Part shown: positions 1 through 10,134 of the stretch, in pieces
Layout: each line of letters begins with the position of its first letter
How positions within the stretch are numbered: position 1 is the first letter of the stretch
Origin: Parasponia andersonii
Taxonomy: Eukaryota; Streptophyta; Magnoliopsida; Rosales; Cannabaceae
DNA: 64,000 bases
Direction: 5' to 3'
NCBI GenBank assembly: GCA_002914805.1
Contig: JXTB01000714.1
Coordinates: 1-64,000 of the forward strand
Program-made: the position numbers and the translations under genes
Notes under the pieces: generated by a model
Seen by the model: only the letters and a program-made list of their open reading frames with translations
Told to the model about the DNA's origin: nothing
Databases searched by the model: none

Positions 1-984
1 AATGCTAGGAATGGTTTCTATACATTAAATAAAAGCTATTTGAAGTTTTAAACGCACAGTCAATTTGGCTCCGAAAACCTTGAAAATGTATTTTACTGAA
101 AAACTACTATTTGACCAAGTTATCAACAGATATGATTTTAATGCATTTTCGTATAGTATTACTATTCATAAATGTATTCTTTGTCCCTTTCACACACCAA
201 GCTCTCTCTCTCTGAGGGTACTGAGCCTTTACACTGCATGGGAGCACTTCCATAAATATTAGTACAATAATACAGATCATTTAACAATCAGAATGAGTAA
301 TTTACCATGAAATTGATACTAGTTGCTTGATATGTCTATTATGCAATATGAATATGTTTATTATTGGCTTATTATGTATGTGAGAATCTGGCTTATTATG
401 TATGTGAGAATCTTGGGCATCACAATTTCTTTGTTGCTTATTTATTTGTTATTTTTCTTTTTGATATTGGCAACAAAATTATTAGCAAAGTATCTTTTCT
501 TTTTTGCATTCTTGGTTGCTTTGTGAGAAAGAGATTTAGGTATATTTGGACGGTAGGTGTGAGAAAAATTTTATCATGATTTTTGTAGTCTCTTTTAATT
601 ATAATCAAATTTTCCACTGTCTCCGACGTAAACGTAGGTTATATTTTATAATTGAATCATGATAAATCTTTATATTGCTTATAAATTTCTATTATTTATA
701 TTTTATTGTAAATCTCAATAATTTAAGGTTTTTCTAACAAATTTGGTATTCATGATTCCGCCAGCACACGCGCATGTATCCCTATTCTCTTTCGCCATTT
801 ATATGAAAGCTACGTGTATCCCAAAAACAATTTGCACCAAGCTTGGAGAGCACATTTATAAGAATGAATAAAAATTCTCAACCTTTGCTTAAAAAACCAA
901 AATTAGAAGGATATATCCCTTGCAACTATTGTCGAAAGTAGGATCTAAACCAAAGTATTGTCTGATGATTGGATATGCACCTTT
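1..984. other. AT-rich intergenic DNA, no gene recognised
   Basis: No coding region with recognisable protein similarity is visible on either strand. The short open frames here are low-complexity and hydrophobic, as expected from AT-rich DNA. The only structure I see is an exact 24-bp tandem duplication at 366-413. The region ends where similarity to a carboxylesterase starts at about 985. Confidence 0.6.
366..413. repeat. exact 24-bp tandem duplication
   Basis: The 24-bp unit beginning GGCTTATTATG occupies 366-389 and is repeated without change at 390-413. It is a simple local duplication in non-coding DNA. Confidence 0.9.
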
Positions 985-1477
985 CGAGGAGGGATTTTCC
1001 TCGCCGGGGATAGCGCTGGGGCTATATGGCACACAACATGGCGGTGCGAGTAGGGGTGGAAGGATTAGTGGACGGAGTTGAGCTGAGAGGTGTGGTTTTG
1101 GTGCAGCCATATTTCTCCGGCGTTGAACCGACATGGGACGAGGTGGCTGGTAAGGCTGCTGGTAGATGCTATGTGGCAGTTTACTTACCCGACATCCACA
1201 GGTGGATCCGACGATCCGCTTATGAACCCGGCTAAGGATCCGAATTTTGGGGAGGTTGGGATGTGCGAGAGTGCTGGTTTGCGTGGCTGAGAAAAATGGG
1301 CTAAAAGATCGAGGGCTGTATTACAGTGAAGTACTTTTGGAGAATAGCGAGTGGTGGGAAGGGAGAGTTGAAGTGATGGAGACCAAAGGAGAGGACCACA
1401 TATTTCATTTACTCCACCCAACTTGTGATAATGCTCTAGACATTATGAGTCGTATCTGCACTTTTCTCGATCGATAA
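985..1477 (+). pseudogene. 5'-truncated, frameshifted carboxylesterase (CXE, alpha/beta-hydrolase) pseudogene
   Basis: Three reading frames together resemble the C-terminal half of plant CXE esterases of the alpha/beta-hydrolase-3 family (the group containing 2-hydroxyisoflavanone dehydratases and relatives of GID1). In order I see the nucleophile elbow FLAGDSAGA (about 994-1023), HNMAVRVG, VLVQPYFSGVEP, then DDPLMNPAKDPNFG after a frameshift near 1180, and CARVLVCVAEKNGLKDRG followed by EVMETKGEDHIFHLLHP after a second frameshift near 1250. The frame also breaks just after the Ser elbow. The stop is at 1475-1477. Family knowledge places the catalytic Asp at the end of the VAEKD motif; here it is Asn. 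The His of GEDH is kept. The N-terminal half with the oxyanion HGGG motif is missing upstream. It is a dead gene copy, not a functional esterase. Confidence 0.85.
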
Positions 1478-2299
1478 GATATATGTCGTGATCAGAGGTC
1501 TTCTTTTTCGGTGTGTGTCTTAAGTTACATATGTACTAGTTTGATCTGTCATGTTTTTTCAAGAGATATTAGTTTGTAAGATATCTGAACTGTAAAGAAT
1601 TTTTTGTTTTGTTAACTAAAGTTTCCTAAATCTCTCTCCTACATCTGAAGCCCTGGTTCAATTGTTTCCAAATTTCCAGACGTGAAATCCGTTATTTCTC
1701 GACTTTAAACTTGTTACAAGCATATTTGTCGTCGTCCACAAATTGTACGAAAAGGCATCATCATGCGACTTATCCTTTAAGGGTGAAAACTACATGAAAT
1801 TTTTGTTAATTGGACTCAAAACTTCAAAGAGCTATCAACCTGAACAACTTGACAAGTACTATAACAATCAATCTAGAAATCAAACATAATCACACACAGC
1901 AATTATCGTGGTAGTTTAGCCATAACTGGCCTACATCCAATTGAGGGCGGCCTCTCCACTATTAATTCTTTCAGAGAAGTACTTCTCTGCCTTAAAACTC
2001 TCAAGCTCATACCCTTGTGAATTTCCTAGAATTGCACTTCTCTGTATCAAGCTTTCTCTAGAATACAATCTGAAAATGCATATGTTCTGTTTTAGATCCC
2101 TAAATAGCCATTTATAGAACATAGCTCTTAGTTACATCAGTTACACTCAGGAACCCCACTCAATCAAAACTTACTGTCTCAGCTGATGACAGTATTGGCA
2201 CTTGTGACCGTTACACATTTACGGCGTCTTATTGAATTAACTTACTGCTTCAAGCTTTGTTTCTTCAAGTTGAGAGACATTTTTATCCATTATGCACAT
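1478..2299. other. intergenic, no gene recognised
   Basis: There is no recognisable coding potential. The 1478-1650 part may contain the old 3' flank of the esterase pseudogene. The part from about 1900 onward may belong to the copia LTR or leader remnant that follows on the minus strand, but I could not fix its boundary. Confidence 0.4.
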
Positions 2300-2960
2300 T
2301 GTCTCCGAATTAATCGTCATAGCACTTTGTCATGACTTTAGCTTCAAACTAGACAATCGTACGGCACTTAGCACAGTCCATCGCACTAAGTCAGCCTACC
2401 AATACTCAAGAAATGAACTTAGAGTAAGCTATTGAGACAAAGTGGTAAGGATGAGAGAGTTTATATGCATGAAAGCTTTGTATTACTCTTAGAATGCTTA
2501 AAACTCTCACAAATGAAACTTATATACAAATGAACCCAAGGAGTCCTTTATATAAGCAAAGTCTAAACCAACCAAGGATTAAGATCGTGCCAAGTGGCTT
2601 GATCTTATAAATGGTCTAGATTATTCTCAACTAAAGTTATAATATCTACAAAGATATTTACATAGAGAATTCTAAAACAAAACATGGTCTAGATCCTTCT
2701 AAGAGGTCCACCCAGCATTTTAGTTCTTCTAAATCATTCTAGGAACTTCTAGGGTTGTCTAACCCATCTAATACTATCCAGCTTTATCTAGAGCCTTCTA
2801 AGACTTAGTAATACTAACTAGAGTCTTCTAGCATGGCCAAGACCTCTCTTGATTACTCTAGAAATATTCACCACATTCTAGGGTCTTTCTCAATCTTTTT
2901 AGGTGAGCAGTATATATAGAAGATTTTAGAACCATGAGTAATAATATTTTGATTTTTGAG
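2300..2960 (-). repeat. probable Ty1/copia LTR remnant next to the copia pol relic
   Basis: This block lies directly downstream, on the minus strand, of the copia RNase H relic at 2990-3480, where a 3' LTR would be expected. It has a TATATAAA box on the minus strand at 2547-2554 in a promoter-like context. There is no coding potential. I could not locate a second LTR copy or TG...CA ends, so the extent is approximate and the assignment rests on position. Confidence 0.35.
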
Positions 2961-2989
2961 ATCCAAATGAACATGGTTGCTGTCCTCTA

Positions 2990-3480
2990 ATAACCTAACG
3001 GCCTATGTCTCACAGAAATTCACCGAGTCCAGACAGTTTTGGGAAGTGCATTTGTAAGCATGGCAACTGGGTTTTCTTCAGCATAGTTATATTTTCTACC
3101 TTTACGTCCCCTTTAGCTATAACTTCTCTCATAAAATGTAACTTTATATCTATGTGTTTAGACCTCTTATTAAACACTTGACTAAGCACGAACTGAAATG
3201 TACTCTGATCGTCACAATATACAACCACTTCACTTCGTTGGATCCCCAACTCTCCAGTGATACTCTTCAATTATAGAGCCTCCTTAATTGCTTCGGTAAC
3301 AGAAATATACTCTGCCTCTGTGGTCGAGACTGCAACAAGTGATTGTAAATTAGACTTCAAACGCACTGCAGTTCCAAACTATATAAACACATACCCTGTC
3401 AAAGATATCTTAGTGTTTATACTACGAGCATAATCTGAATCTATACATCCTACTACCTTTATCTTGTGTACACTACTCAT
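2990..3480 (-). pseudogene. Ty1/copia polyprotein relic (RNase H C-terminus)
   Basis: Read on the minus strand, the sequence gives the C-terminal RNase H part of a copia polyprotein: KVVGCIDSDYA, LTGYVF, a stop, FGTAV, then STTEAEYISVTEA, ELGIQRSEVVVYCDDQS, SKHIDIKLHFMRE and GDVKVENI. STTEAEY and the KHID...HF block are hallmark copia positions. At least two in-frame stops and a frameshift near 3080 break it. Everything upstream (gag, integrase, RT) is absent, so it is the truncated tail of an old insertion. Confidence 0.85.
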
Positions 3481-4110
3481 GAAAGAGTAGAGGCAACACC
3501 ATTTAGACATTATTTACTTTCTGTTTGACTTGACAATTTTCCCCCAGTTTTTCCTTTTGATCGTTTTGAAGCACCAGTAGTGGGAAAAACTCTTTTGTTT
3601 TATTAGAGAGGAGCGGAAATGCTTCCCAGTTTAGTTTCTTTTTGCTCCGTGTCAAATACACTCCGACTGTTTTCTAAAACTTACAAATTAGGAGTGCCTT
3701 TCTTTTGATTTGAAACTCTAGTTTAACGCCTTTTAGTAAACTGCCTGTCTACCATTTGTTCCCGCATATTCCTTCTCTAGCAAGTCCATTATTGATATTG
3801 CGTGCGCCATATTCCTTCTCTACTTGATCAGATTGCGGACTTCCTATTGTTAAAGAAACTAGTAAAATATGGGACTAACCAATAATATAGTGAGTTCGTA
3901 GTCAGCAATATTAACTTAAATCTCTACCAAATTACCTTCTAAATTTCCCATTTTCTGCTAATTTCCCTCCTAAATCTGTCACTCGCTAAGTTATAGAATA
4001 ATGTATATCTAGTATATATTTACAAATTATATATTACAGACGTTGTCACCAAGACTCACTAAAATGTGATACAAGTGATGTATAAACTAGTTCTAGGAAG
4101 GTTGAAAATC
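3481..4110. other. intergenic between copia relic and UGT gene
   Basis: No gene is recognised. The segment is AT-rich and contains the 3' flank of the downstream minus-strand UGT gene (4111-5553), presumably including its untranslated region and polyadenylation site, which I cannot place. Confidence 0.5.
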
Positions 4111-5553
4111 TCAAGAGGTCCTATGAAGCCTCAGTTCTTCAATCAAAGCATTCAAATCGGAGAAGGACGATCCACCTTCTTCGAAAGCCCTTCTAGCCAA
4201 TACTTTAAGTTCCCTAGCTCTGCTTCTCATCTCCTCTGCTTCTTCTCCCTCCATAAGCCGAGTAACAGCCTTTTCTATGGCCTCCTTCTTCACACTGTCC
4301 CCAACGAACCTAGCCCATTTTCCAGCACCAACACATACCCCAATTCCAAGTAGTTGTGTCACAAACTTCTCGTTGTAAAACTGCTCCGCTGCCACTGGCC
4401 ATGTAGCCATCGGTAACCCGGCACAGACTCCTTCCATTATGGAGTTCCAACCACAGTGCGTCACAAATCCTCCAACCGCTTCATGTTCAAGAATCAGCAC
4501 TTGGGGTGCCCATCCTCTTATTAACAGTCCTTTTCCTTCCATTATTCTCTTCTCAAGTCCTTCGGGTAACCATTCTTCCTTTCCTTCCTCTTGTTTTTCT
4601 TTCCTCACAACCCAAATAAACTCCTTCCCAGAAGCCTCCAAACCCATGGCGATCTTCTCCAGCTGTGCATCGTTAAAGTTAGCGTTACTTCCGAAACATA
4701 CGTAAACAACCGAGTTGTGTTTCTTTGAATTGAGCCAGTTTACGCACTCGTGCTCGTCAATAGTGGATTTTGGCCCTCTCTGTTCCCTATCTTCTTTATC
4801 CTCATTGTACAAACAAGTTGGGCCTATATGCCAAGCCTTCCTTCCAAGAACTTTTCTATAGTAATCAGCATATGCCGGTTCAAGCTCGTAGAAGCTGTTG
4901 ACTATAACACCGTAGCTCGTCAGCTCTGATTCTTCGGCTTTTTTTGCGAGAGTACTAAGCTGAGAATCTTCTTTAGCATAAAACGGTAGTTGACTTCTTG
5001 TGAGTTTGATCTCGTCTGGTAAGTTAGGAATGAGGAAAGGTTCTGATTCAGAGGACACCTTCTTGTGAGGCTCGTACTTGTTCAAACATATTGAAGCACA
5101 CAAAGCAAAGAAATTGGTTCCATGGAATACAAGCCGAGGAATCCCAAATTTGGCTGCAACTCCAGTAGCCCAGGGGTAGAAGATATCGGCGACTAGGCAA
5201 CTGGGGCGATGTTCCATTATGAGCTGCTCAAGTGGTTGTTCAAGCATGGTTATGGCCATTAAAAACTTCATTGCCATCTCCTCTGTTGTCACCGAATGAG
5301 CGTTTTCACATCCTTCAGGCAATCCAACTTCTACTGCCGGGAATTTAAGTAGAACGATTTCGATATTCAAACCAAGATTTCTGCTTCTTTCGATTGCTTC
5401 CGCAAAAAACTTTGCGTTGGCGGGTGTTAAGACTATGGTTGTTTTGCATCCTCGAGAAGCAAATAGTTCAGCCATGTCCACGGCTGGTATCATGTGGCCA
5501 TGAGCCATAAATGGGAAAAAGAAGATGTGAAGCTGGGATGTTTCACCACTCAT
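4111..5553 (-). CDS. UDP-glycosyltransferase, UGT73 family-like (480 aa)
   Basis: This is an intact single-exon plant family-1 glycosyltransferase that would transfer a sugar from a UDP-sugar to a small acceptor such as a flavonoid, terpenoid or other phenolic, in the cytosol. The ATG at 5551-5553 gives 480 aa, the usual length; the frame is open a little further upstream but only from a TTG. The N-terminal domain has FFPFMAHGHMIP with the probable catalytic His20, and SCLVADIFYPWA with the partner Asp123. The C-terminal domain has the 44-residue PSPG box at about 348-391, from WAPQ through HCGWNS to AEQ. Its last residue is Gln, which in the family usually goes with UDP-glucose. GHMIP and GWAPQVLILEHEAVGGF fit UGT73. 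Within the box, NSIMEGVCAGLPMATWP is less canonical than in its neighbour. A second UGT lies 3.1 kb upstream on the same strand, suggesting tandem duplication. The acceptor cannot be told from sequence. Confidence 0.93.
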   Translation of the reverse strand: MSGETSQLHIFFFPFMAHGHMIPAVDMAELFASRGCKTTIVLTPANAKFFAEAIERSRNLGLNIEIVLLKFPAVEVGLPEGCENAHSVTTEEMAMKFLMAITMLEQPLEQLIMEHRPSCLVADIFYPWATGVAAKFGIPRLVFHGTNFFALCASICLNKYEPHKKVSSESEPFLIPNLPDEIKLTRSQLPFYAKEDSQLSTLAKKAEESELTSYGVIVNSFYELEPAYADYYRKVLGRKAWHIGPTCLYNEDKEDREQRGPKSTIDEHECVNWLNSKKHNSVVYVCFGSNANFNDAQLEKIAMGLEASGKEFIWVVRKEKQEEGKEEWLPEGLEKRIMEGKGLLIRGWAPQVLILEHEAVGGFVTHCGWNSIMEGVCAGLPMATWPVAAEQFYNEKFVTQLLGIGVCVGAGKWARFVGDSVKKEAIEKAVTRLMEGEEAEEMRSRARELKVLARRAFEEGGSSFSDLNALIEELRLHRTS

Positions 5554-6223
5554 GTTAACCACTTTAGGAATTCGATGTTTCTGCAAACAGGTGGTCTATG
5601 AGATCACTTTCTAAGGCTCTAATTGATGAACCAGCTGAGAAAAACAACCTAATATAAGGGTCTTGTTCCTTAGGAGAGAAGGCTTGGTCCAAGTTCAATC
5701 AATGTAGTTGGCCTTATCCCCCGGTTTAGATTAGATTCCTACATTAATTTAAATGTTATTGCTTTGAATCGGTGTATCTTTCCGAGCTCACTAGTAAAAT
5801 AATAATAATACTCGGTTTTCCAAGCTCGCTGATAATATTAGTCTATTGCACCAGATAAAACCTTTTAAAGCGAAGCTTCCTCCGACGGATCTATGTTTTG
5901 ACTAAACAAAGTATATTCCTATAAGAAAAGGAAAACAATTAAATAACTATTTGAGTCCACTAGAAGGCGCTATGTTCCCCCGGATTTTAGAGCCTTCAAC
6001 AGTTCCTAATTTCAACGGGATTTATTTAATGTTTTAATCTATTGTGTCTTCTTTTTTGTGTGATGATTCCTGAAAGGGACTCCGTGCGAAATGAAATGGA
6101 AGATGTAGTTCGATTAGAGTGCTTTTGATTTCTTTACTGTACTTGGCCAAGGTTTACTAGAATGACACTCTCTCTCACTTTGCTTTCAAGGTATGGAGAT
6201 GTATAATAAAAAAACGAGACTAA

Positions 6224-6644
6224 GGCTATCTTTGGAAGAGAGAAAAGAAAGCAGGGACGAAGGGAAAGTTAAGAGGAATATAAAATATATATGATAGAAA
6301 AAAAATGTTTTCCTTCTATTGTCATTTGATAAGTATAAAAGAAAAAAAATTATTTTATTTTAAAATAATTATTTTATTCTTTTTATTAAAATTTTAAAAT
6401 TAGTGTAAAGTTTAATTTAGTAAATTCATTCTAAAATATTATTAAAAAAAATTTCATTCCTATTTTCACTCTATTTTTAAGAAGAAAATATTTAAATAAA
6501 TCCCACTATTTTTTCTTCACCCTTTTTTCTTTCTTTTCCTTTTCTCTTCTATCAAATAACCCAAACCCAAATTTTTGTTTCTCTTCACTTTTCTTTTAAA
6601 ACTTTTCCATCTTCTCCTATTTTTTCTTCCTGCCAAACATAGCC
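6224..6644. mobile_element. Tourist-like MITE (PIF/Harbinger type), 421 bp
   Basis: The left end GGCTATCTTTGG (from 6224) is the inverted counterpart of the right end CCAAACATAGCC (to 6644), with one mismatch. It is flanked on both sides by TAA (6221-6223 and 6645-6647), the 3-bp target duplication typical of PIF/Harbinger elements. The interior is A/T-rich and non-coding. A second element with the same ends and duplication lies at 11447-11803. Confidence 0.8.
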
Positions 6645-7025
6645 TAAGTCCATTCCTTGGGGTCCAACGTCGTCCATCATAATCTACACCCTTATGCAAC
6701 CGAAATTCAATATGCACTTTCTTTATTGTCGTTTCTTATTTAACTTTTAGCACAAGGAAAAGAAGTTGGTATCTATTTTCTTTTCTCTCTTTCTTTTTTT
6801 TTTTTATTTTGAAATATGGGAAATTACCGTCACTTAAGTAATACCTTGTGGGGGACGTGGACAAGGTATGAAAGGCATGATGTAATTATAACCTGGTTAT
6901 GGCAATAGGTAATTTCTCTACATGGAAAGCTGGAGAAAATACAAATAAATAAACTTCTCTGTGGAAATTAGCTTAGCCAAACAAAGACTCGGTGATAGCC
7001 AGCTAGCCAATCCACAACCCATTTG

Positions 7026-7863
7026 GAGCCGGATCCTCTGTCTATTTTTTCCGTCTTATTCTCTGTCTGACTAATAAAAGGGCGACACGTCATTTAATCG
7101 ATTGCCTCTCCATTTCGGGCCTTCTAACGGAATGAAGCCTCCGTTTATCCAGTTAATAGTATTTTAATAATAAAAATAAAAAATAAAAAACTAAAAAACT
7201 AAAAACGAAGAGCAGCATGCATCGAACTTTTCCCAACCCATCAAACTTTCTCGCAAACCAACCCAACAGAGAAACAAACAATATCCTGCCACGAGCTGAA
7301 AATGCCAGGGATTCAGATTCAAAAACAGTAGCATTCCTAACCCAGAAAGAAAAAACAAGAGAGACCCAATTCCTTTGGTGTAATAGGCAGGAAGCAAAAG
7401 GAATCGGATTGAAAAGGAATCAGATTGGGTTTTTGGGTGGAATGAAACCCGAATCCCAGTGGTATTAGTAGAATTTTTAGAACCATAGCCAAACAACCTT
7501 AAAACATTTTCATCACAAGTCTAGAGAGAAATTTTGGAGAGAAAACATAAAAGACATTGATGGTTTTTCTTTAGATGAACCAAAATTATAGAACCCAAAT
7601 ATGAATTTTGTTTTGCGATGGAGAAATAGGATCGTCGGTCATGAAGAAAACTCGTGCAGAAAATTTCTTTCTGCAATTGCTCTTTACCTTTTTTTTTAAA
7701 AAAAAAAAAAAAAGGAAAAATTCTTTTAAAGCATTTAATAGTTAAACGGAGCGATTCTTCCGTTAATAGACCAGAGATGATAAGGAGAAATTTAAATGAC
7801 GTGTTGTTTATCTATTAATGGGACAGAGAATGAGACACAGATCCCAGACGAAGGATCTCGTTC
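7026..7863. mobile_element. non-autonomous DNA transposon with long (~140 bp) terminal inverted repeats
   Basis: The left arm (about 7026-7165) and the reverse complement of the right arm (about 7735-7863) match with gaps. Shared blocks include ATCC..CGTCT, ATTCTCTGTC, a CACGTCATTTAA block, TAACGGAA and CTCCGTTTA. Such long inverted arms suggest a Mutator-like or foldback element. I see no clear 8-9 bp target duplication, so the exact ends and superfamily are open. The interior has no transposase. Confidence 0.6.
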
Positions 7864-8688
7864 CGAGTCTCCTTTTTTACTCTCCATTTATTGGTAAATC
7901 GATCATCCCCGATTTCCACTCTCCACCAGAATAACCTATGATAAGCCAAATCTTCGATGCAAATGTTATTTCTATTGTTACATTAACACAAACAGCAAAA
8001 CGCAACAATTTTAGATTTTTATTCTAATGTACAAATACTATTTAGAACGCTATTTTTGATATCTTATTATCTTATTATATAATATTACTAAAATGGAACT
8101 TTTGTTATTAAAATGTCAAAGTTGCGTTAAATTAGATTTAGCACTATGCTATATTTATATTATATTTAACACCAATTATAACATATATTTTCATATTAGT
8201 GGAAAATTTTTGCGTTATATGCTAAATTATAGAATTAAATAACATTGTGCGAAAAATTAAGATCTAAGATAATGACACTTTCCTATTCTACTTATACTTT
8301 GCTAAGAATTACTTTAACAAATTACTGTTAAGTTCTGATACAGCAGAAATGTCTATAAGAAAGCAAACAGAAAATTGAAGGCAGGTATTTTTTTTTTTAA
8401 AAAAAAAATTATTGATTCATGAAGAATACCAAAAAGCTGGGTTGAAAAGAGAGAGAAACTCAAATTTTTTCATCCAAATTTATAGACAAATACAGAAAAC
8501 CGACAATAAAGGAAAATAGATAAAATAAATCTCTAAAAATTCGAAAATACCAAAAAAAAAAAAGATAATAAAAACATTAGGATGACAGTGGTACCCACTG
8601 TAACTTTCGAGTTTGAGCTCCGTAAAAAAGACAATCGACTATTAAACGACATCTTTTGTGGGGTTGCGCGCGCTCTTTCCCTTAGCTT

Positions 8689-10134
8689 TCAAAAACCAGG
8701 GGAACTCAACTTCGTAATTAGGGCACTCAATTCACAGTAAGACGATCCTCCTTCTTCAACGGCACTTTTTGCCATTTGGGCAAGTTTTCTGATTCTGCTT
8801 CTCATTTCCTCGGCTTCTTCACCCTCCATTACCCTTCTCACTGCCTTCTCCAAAGCTTTGCTCTCAACTCTATCCCCAACAAATCCCACCCACTTCCGAA
8901 CTCCAACACCAACCCCTATTTTCAATATCTGTGTCACCAGCTTCTCATTGAAAAACTGCTCAGCCGAAATGGGCCAAGTGACCATAGGTACCCCAGAAGA
9001 GACGGCTTCCAGAGTCGAGTTCCATCCACAGTGAGTCACAAAACCCCCTACTGCTTCATGCTCTAGAATCAGCATTTGGGGCGCCCAGTCTCTTATTATT
9101 AGTCCCTTATCTTCCACTCTTTGCTCGAAACCTTCTGGTAACCAATCCTCTTTGTCATTCTCTTCTTTGTTTCTCCTCACAACCCAAATAAACTGATGCC
9201 CTGAAGCTTCGAGACCCAGAGCAATCTCAGTGAGCTGAGAGGCTGTGAATTTAGCCACGCTGCCAAAACTAACGTAAACAACCGAGTTCGGCTTCTTCGA
9301 GTCGAGCCACTTCAAGCAATCGAGCTCGTTGATGGAGGCTTCCTTTCCTCTCTGAGATTTCTCTTCGGGTTCCTTATTGCATAGTGAAACCGGACCTAAA
9401 TACCAGGCCTTAATCCCCAGAACTTTCCTGTAATGCTCTGCATAGTCAGCTTCAAGCTCGTAGAAGGTGTTGACTATAACTCCATAGCTCTTGAACTCTG
9501 ATTCTATGACCTTTTCCAGCAACTGGGTCATGTAATTATTGGCATTTTGTCTCATAAATTCAGGGATTTGCATTCGAGTCAACCTTATCTCCCCTGGAAG
9601 ATCAGGAATCAGAAAAAGCTCGAAATCAGAGGAAACTCTCTTGTGAGGCTCGTAAAGCTTCAAACACTGCCAAGCACATAAGGATATGACACTTGTTACG
9701 TAGAAAACTAGCCTCGGAATCCCAAACTTGGCGGCGGCTTCGGTCGCCCAGGGAAAGAACATGTCGGCGACGAGACAACTCGGCCGGTGCTTGCCTAGGA
9801 GGTCCTCGAGTGGTTCTCGGAGGTGAGACGTCGTTTCGAAGAATGCCATGAACAAGTCTTGGGAGGGGACAGAGTCGAGGTTTTCGCACCATTGGTGTTG
9901 TAGGCCAGAGTTTGGGCGAGGGAACTCGATGACTTTGATGTTGATTTCTCGGCCAATTGGTTTGGTTCTTTGGATGGTTTTGGACAAGAAGGGGGCGTTG
10001 AGTGGGGTGGTTATCATGGTCGTCTTGACACCACGCGCCGCGAAAAGCTTTGCAATGTCTGTAATTGGTATCATGTGGCCATGAGCCATGAAGGGGAGAA
10101 AGAATATTTCTAGCTCGCCGTTCTCGTTGTTCAT
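8689..10134 (-). CDS. UDP-glycosyltransferase, UGT73 family-like (481 aa)
   Basis: This is an intact single-exon family-1 glycosyltransferase, paralogous to the one at 4111-5553. The ATG at 10132-10134 gives 481 aa; the frame extends upstream only through a GTG. The probable catalytic His20 sits in FLPFMAHGHMIP and Asp124 in SCLVADMFFPWA. KLYEPHK and GVIVNTFYELEADYAEHYRKV are typical UGT73 blocks. The PSPG box at about 350-393 runs from WAPQMLILEHEAVGGF through HCGWNSTLEAV to ISAEQ, ending in Gln, which usually indicates a UDP-glucose donor. It would glycosylate a small specialised metabolite in the cytosol; the acceptor is unknown. The region before the ATG is probably leader and promoter. 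No frame defects were seen. The similar layout and same orientation as the neighbour imply local duplication. Confidence 0.94.
   Translation of the reverse strand: MNNENGELEIFFLPFMAHGHMIPITDIAKLFAARGVKTTMITTPLNAPFLSKTIQRTKPIGREINIKVIEFPRPNSGLQHQWCENLDSVPSQDLFMAFFETTSHLREPLEDLLGKHRPSCLVADMFFPWATEAAAKFGIPRLVFYVTSVISLCAWQCLKLYEPHKRVSSDFELFLIPDLPGEIRLTRMQIPEFMRQNANNYMTQLLEKVIESEFKSYGVIVNTFYELEADYAEHYRKVLGIKAWYLGPVSLCNKEPEEKSQRGKEASINELDCLKWLDSKKPNSVVYVSFGSVAKFTASQLTEIALGLEASGHQFIWVVRRNKEENDKEDWLPEGFEQRVEDKGLIIRDWAPQMLILEHEAVGGFVTHCGWNSTLEAVSSGVPMVTWPISAEQFFNEKLVTQILKIGVGVGVRKWVGFVGDRVESKALEKAVRRVMEGEEAEEMRSRIRKLAQMAKSAVEEGGSSYCELSALITKLSSPGF

Larger units (their letters stand above)
5554..8688. 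other. intergenic between the two UGT genes; carries two small DNA transposons
   Basis: This 3.1-kb gap should hold the promoter of the downstream UGT (just above 5553) and the 3' end of the other (just below 8689). It also contains a Tourist-like MITE (6224-6644) and a long-inverted-repeat element (7026-7863), listed separately. The rest is AT-rich with homopolymer runs (for example 7690-7712 and 8389-8408) and no coding potential. Confidence 0.7.

Noticed and set aside
5554..5586. Upstream extension of the first UGT to 5586
   Set aside because: The extension starts with TTG. The first ATG (5551-5553) gives the usual N-terminus. Likewise the extension of the second UGT to 10173 starts with GTG.
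7290..7500. A further MITE nested inside the long-inverted-repeat element
   Set aside because: Some inverted similarity (GGGATTC..., ACCCAG...) is visible and one end resembles GGTTGTTTGGCTATGG, but I could not find the partner end or a target duplication.
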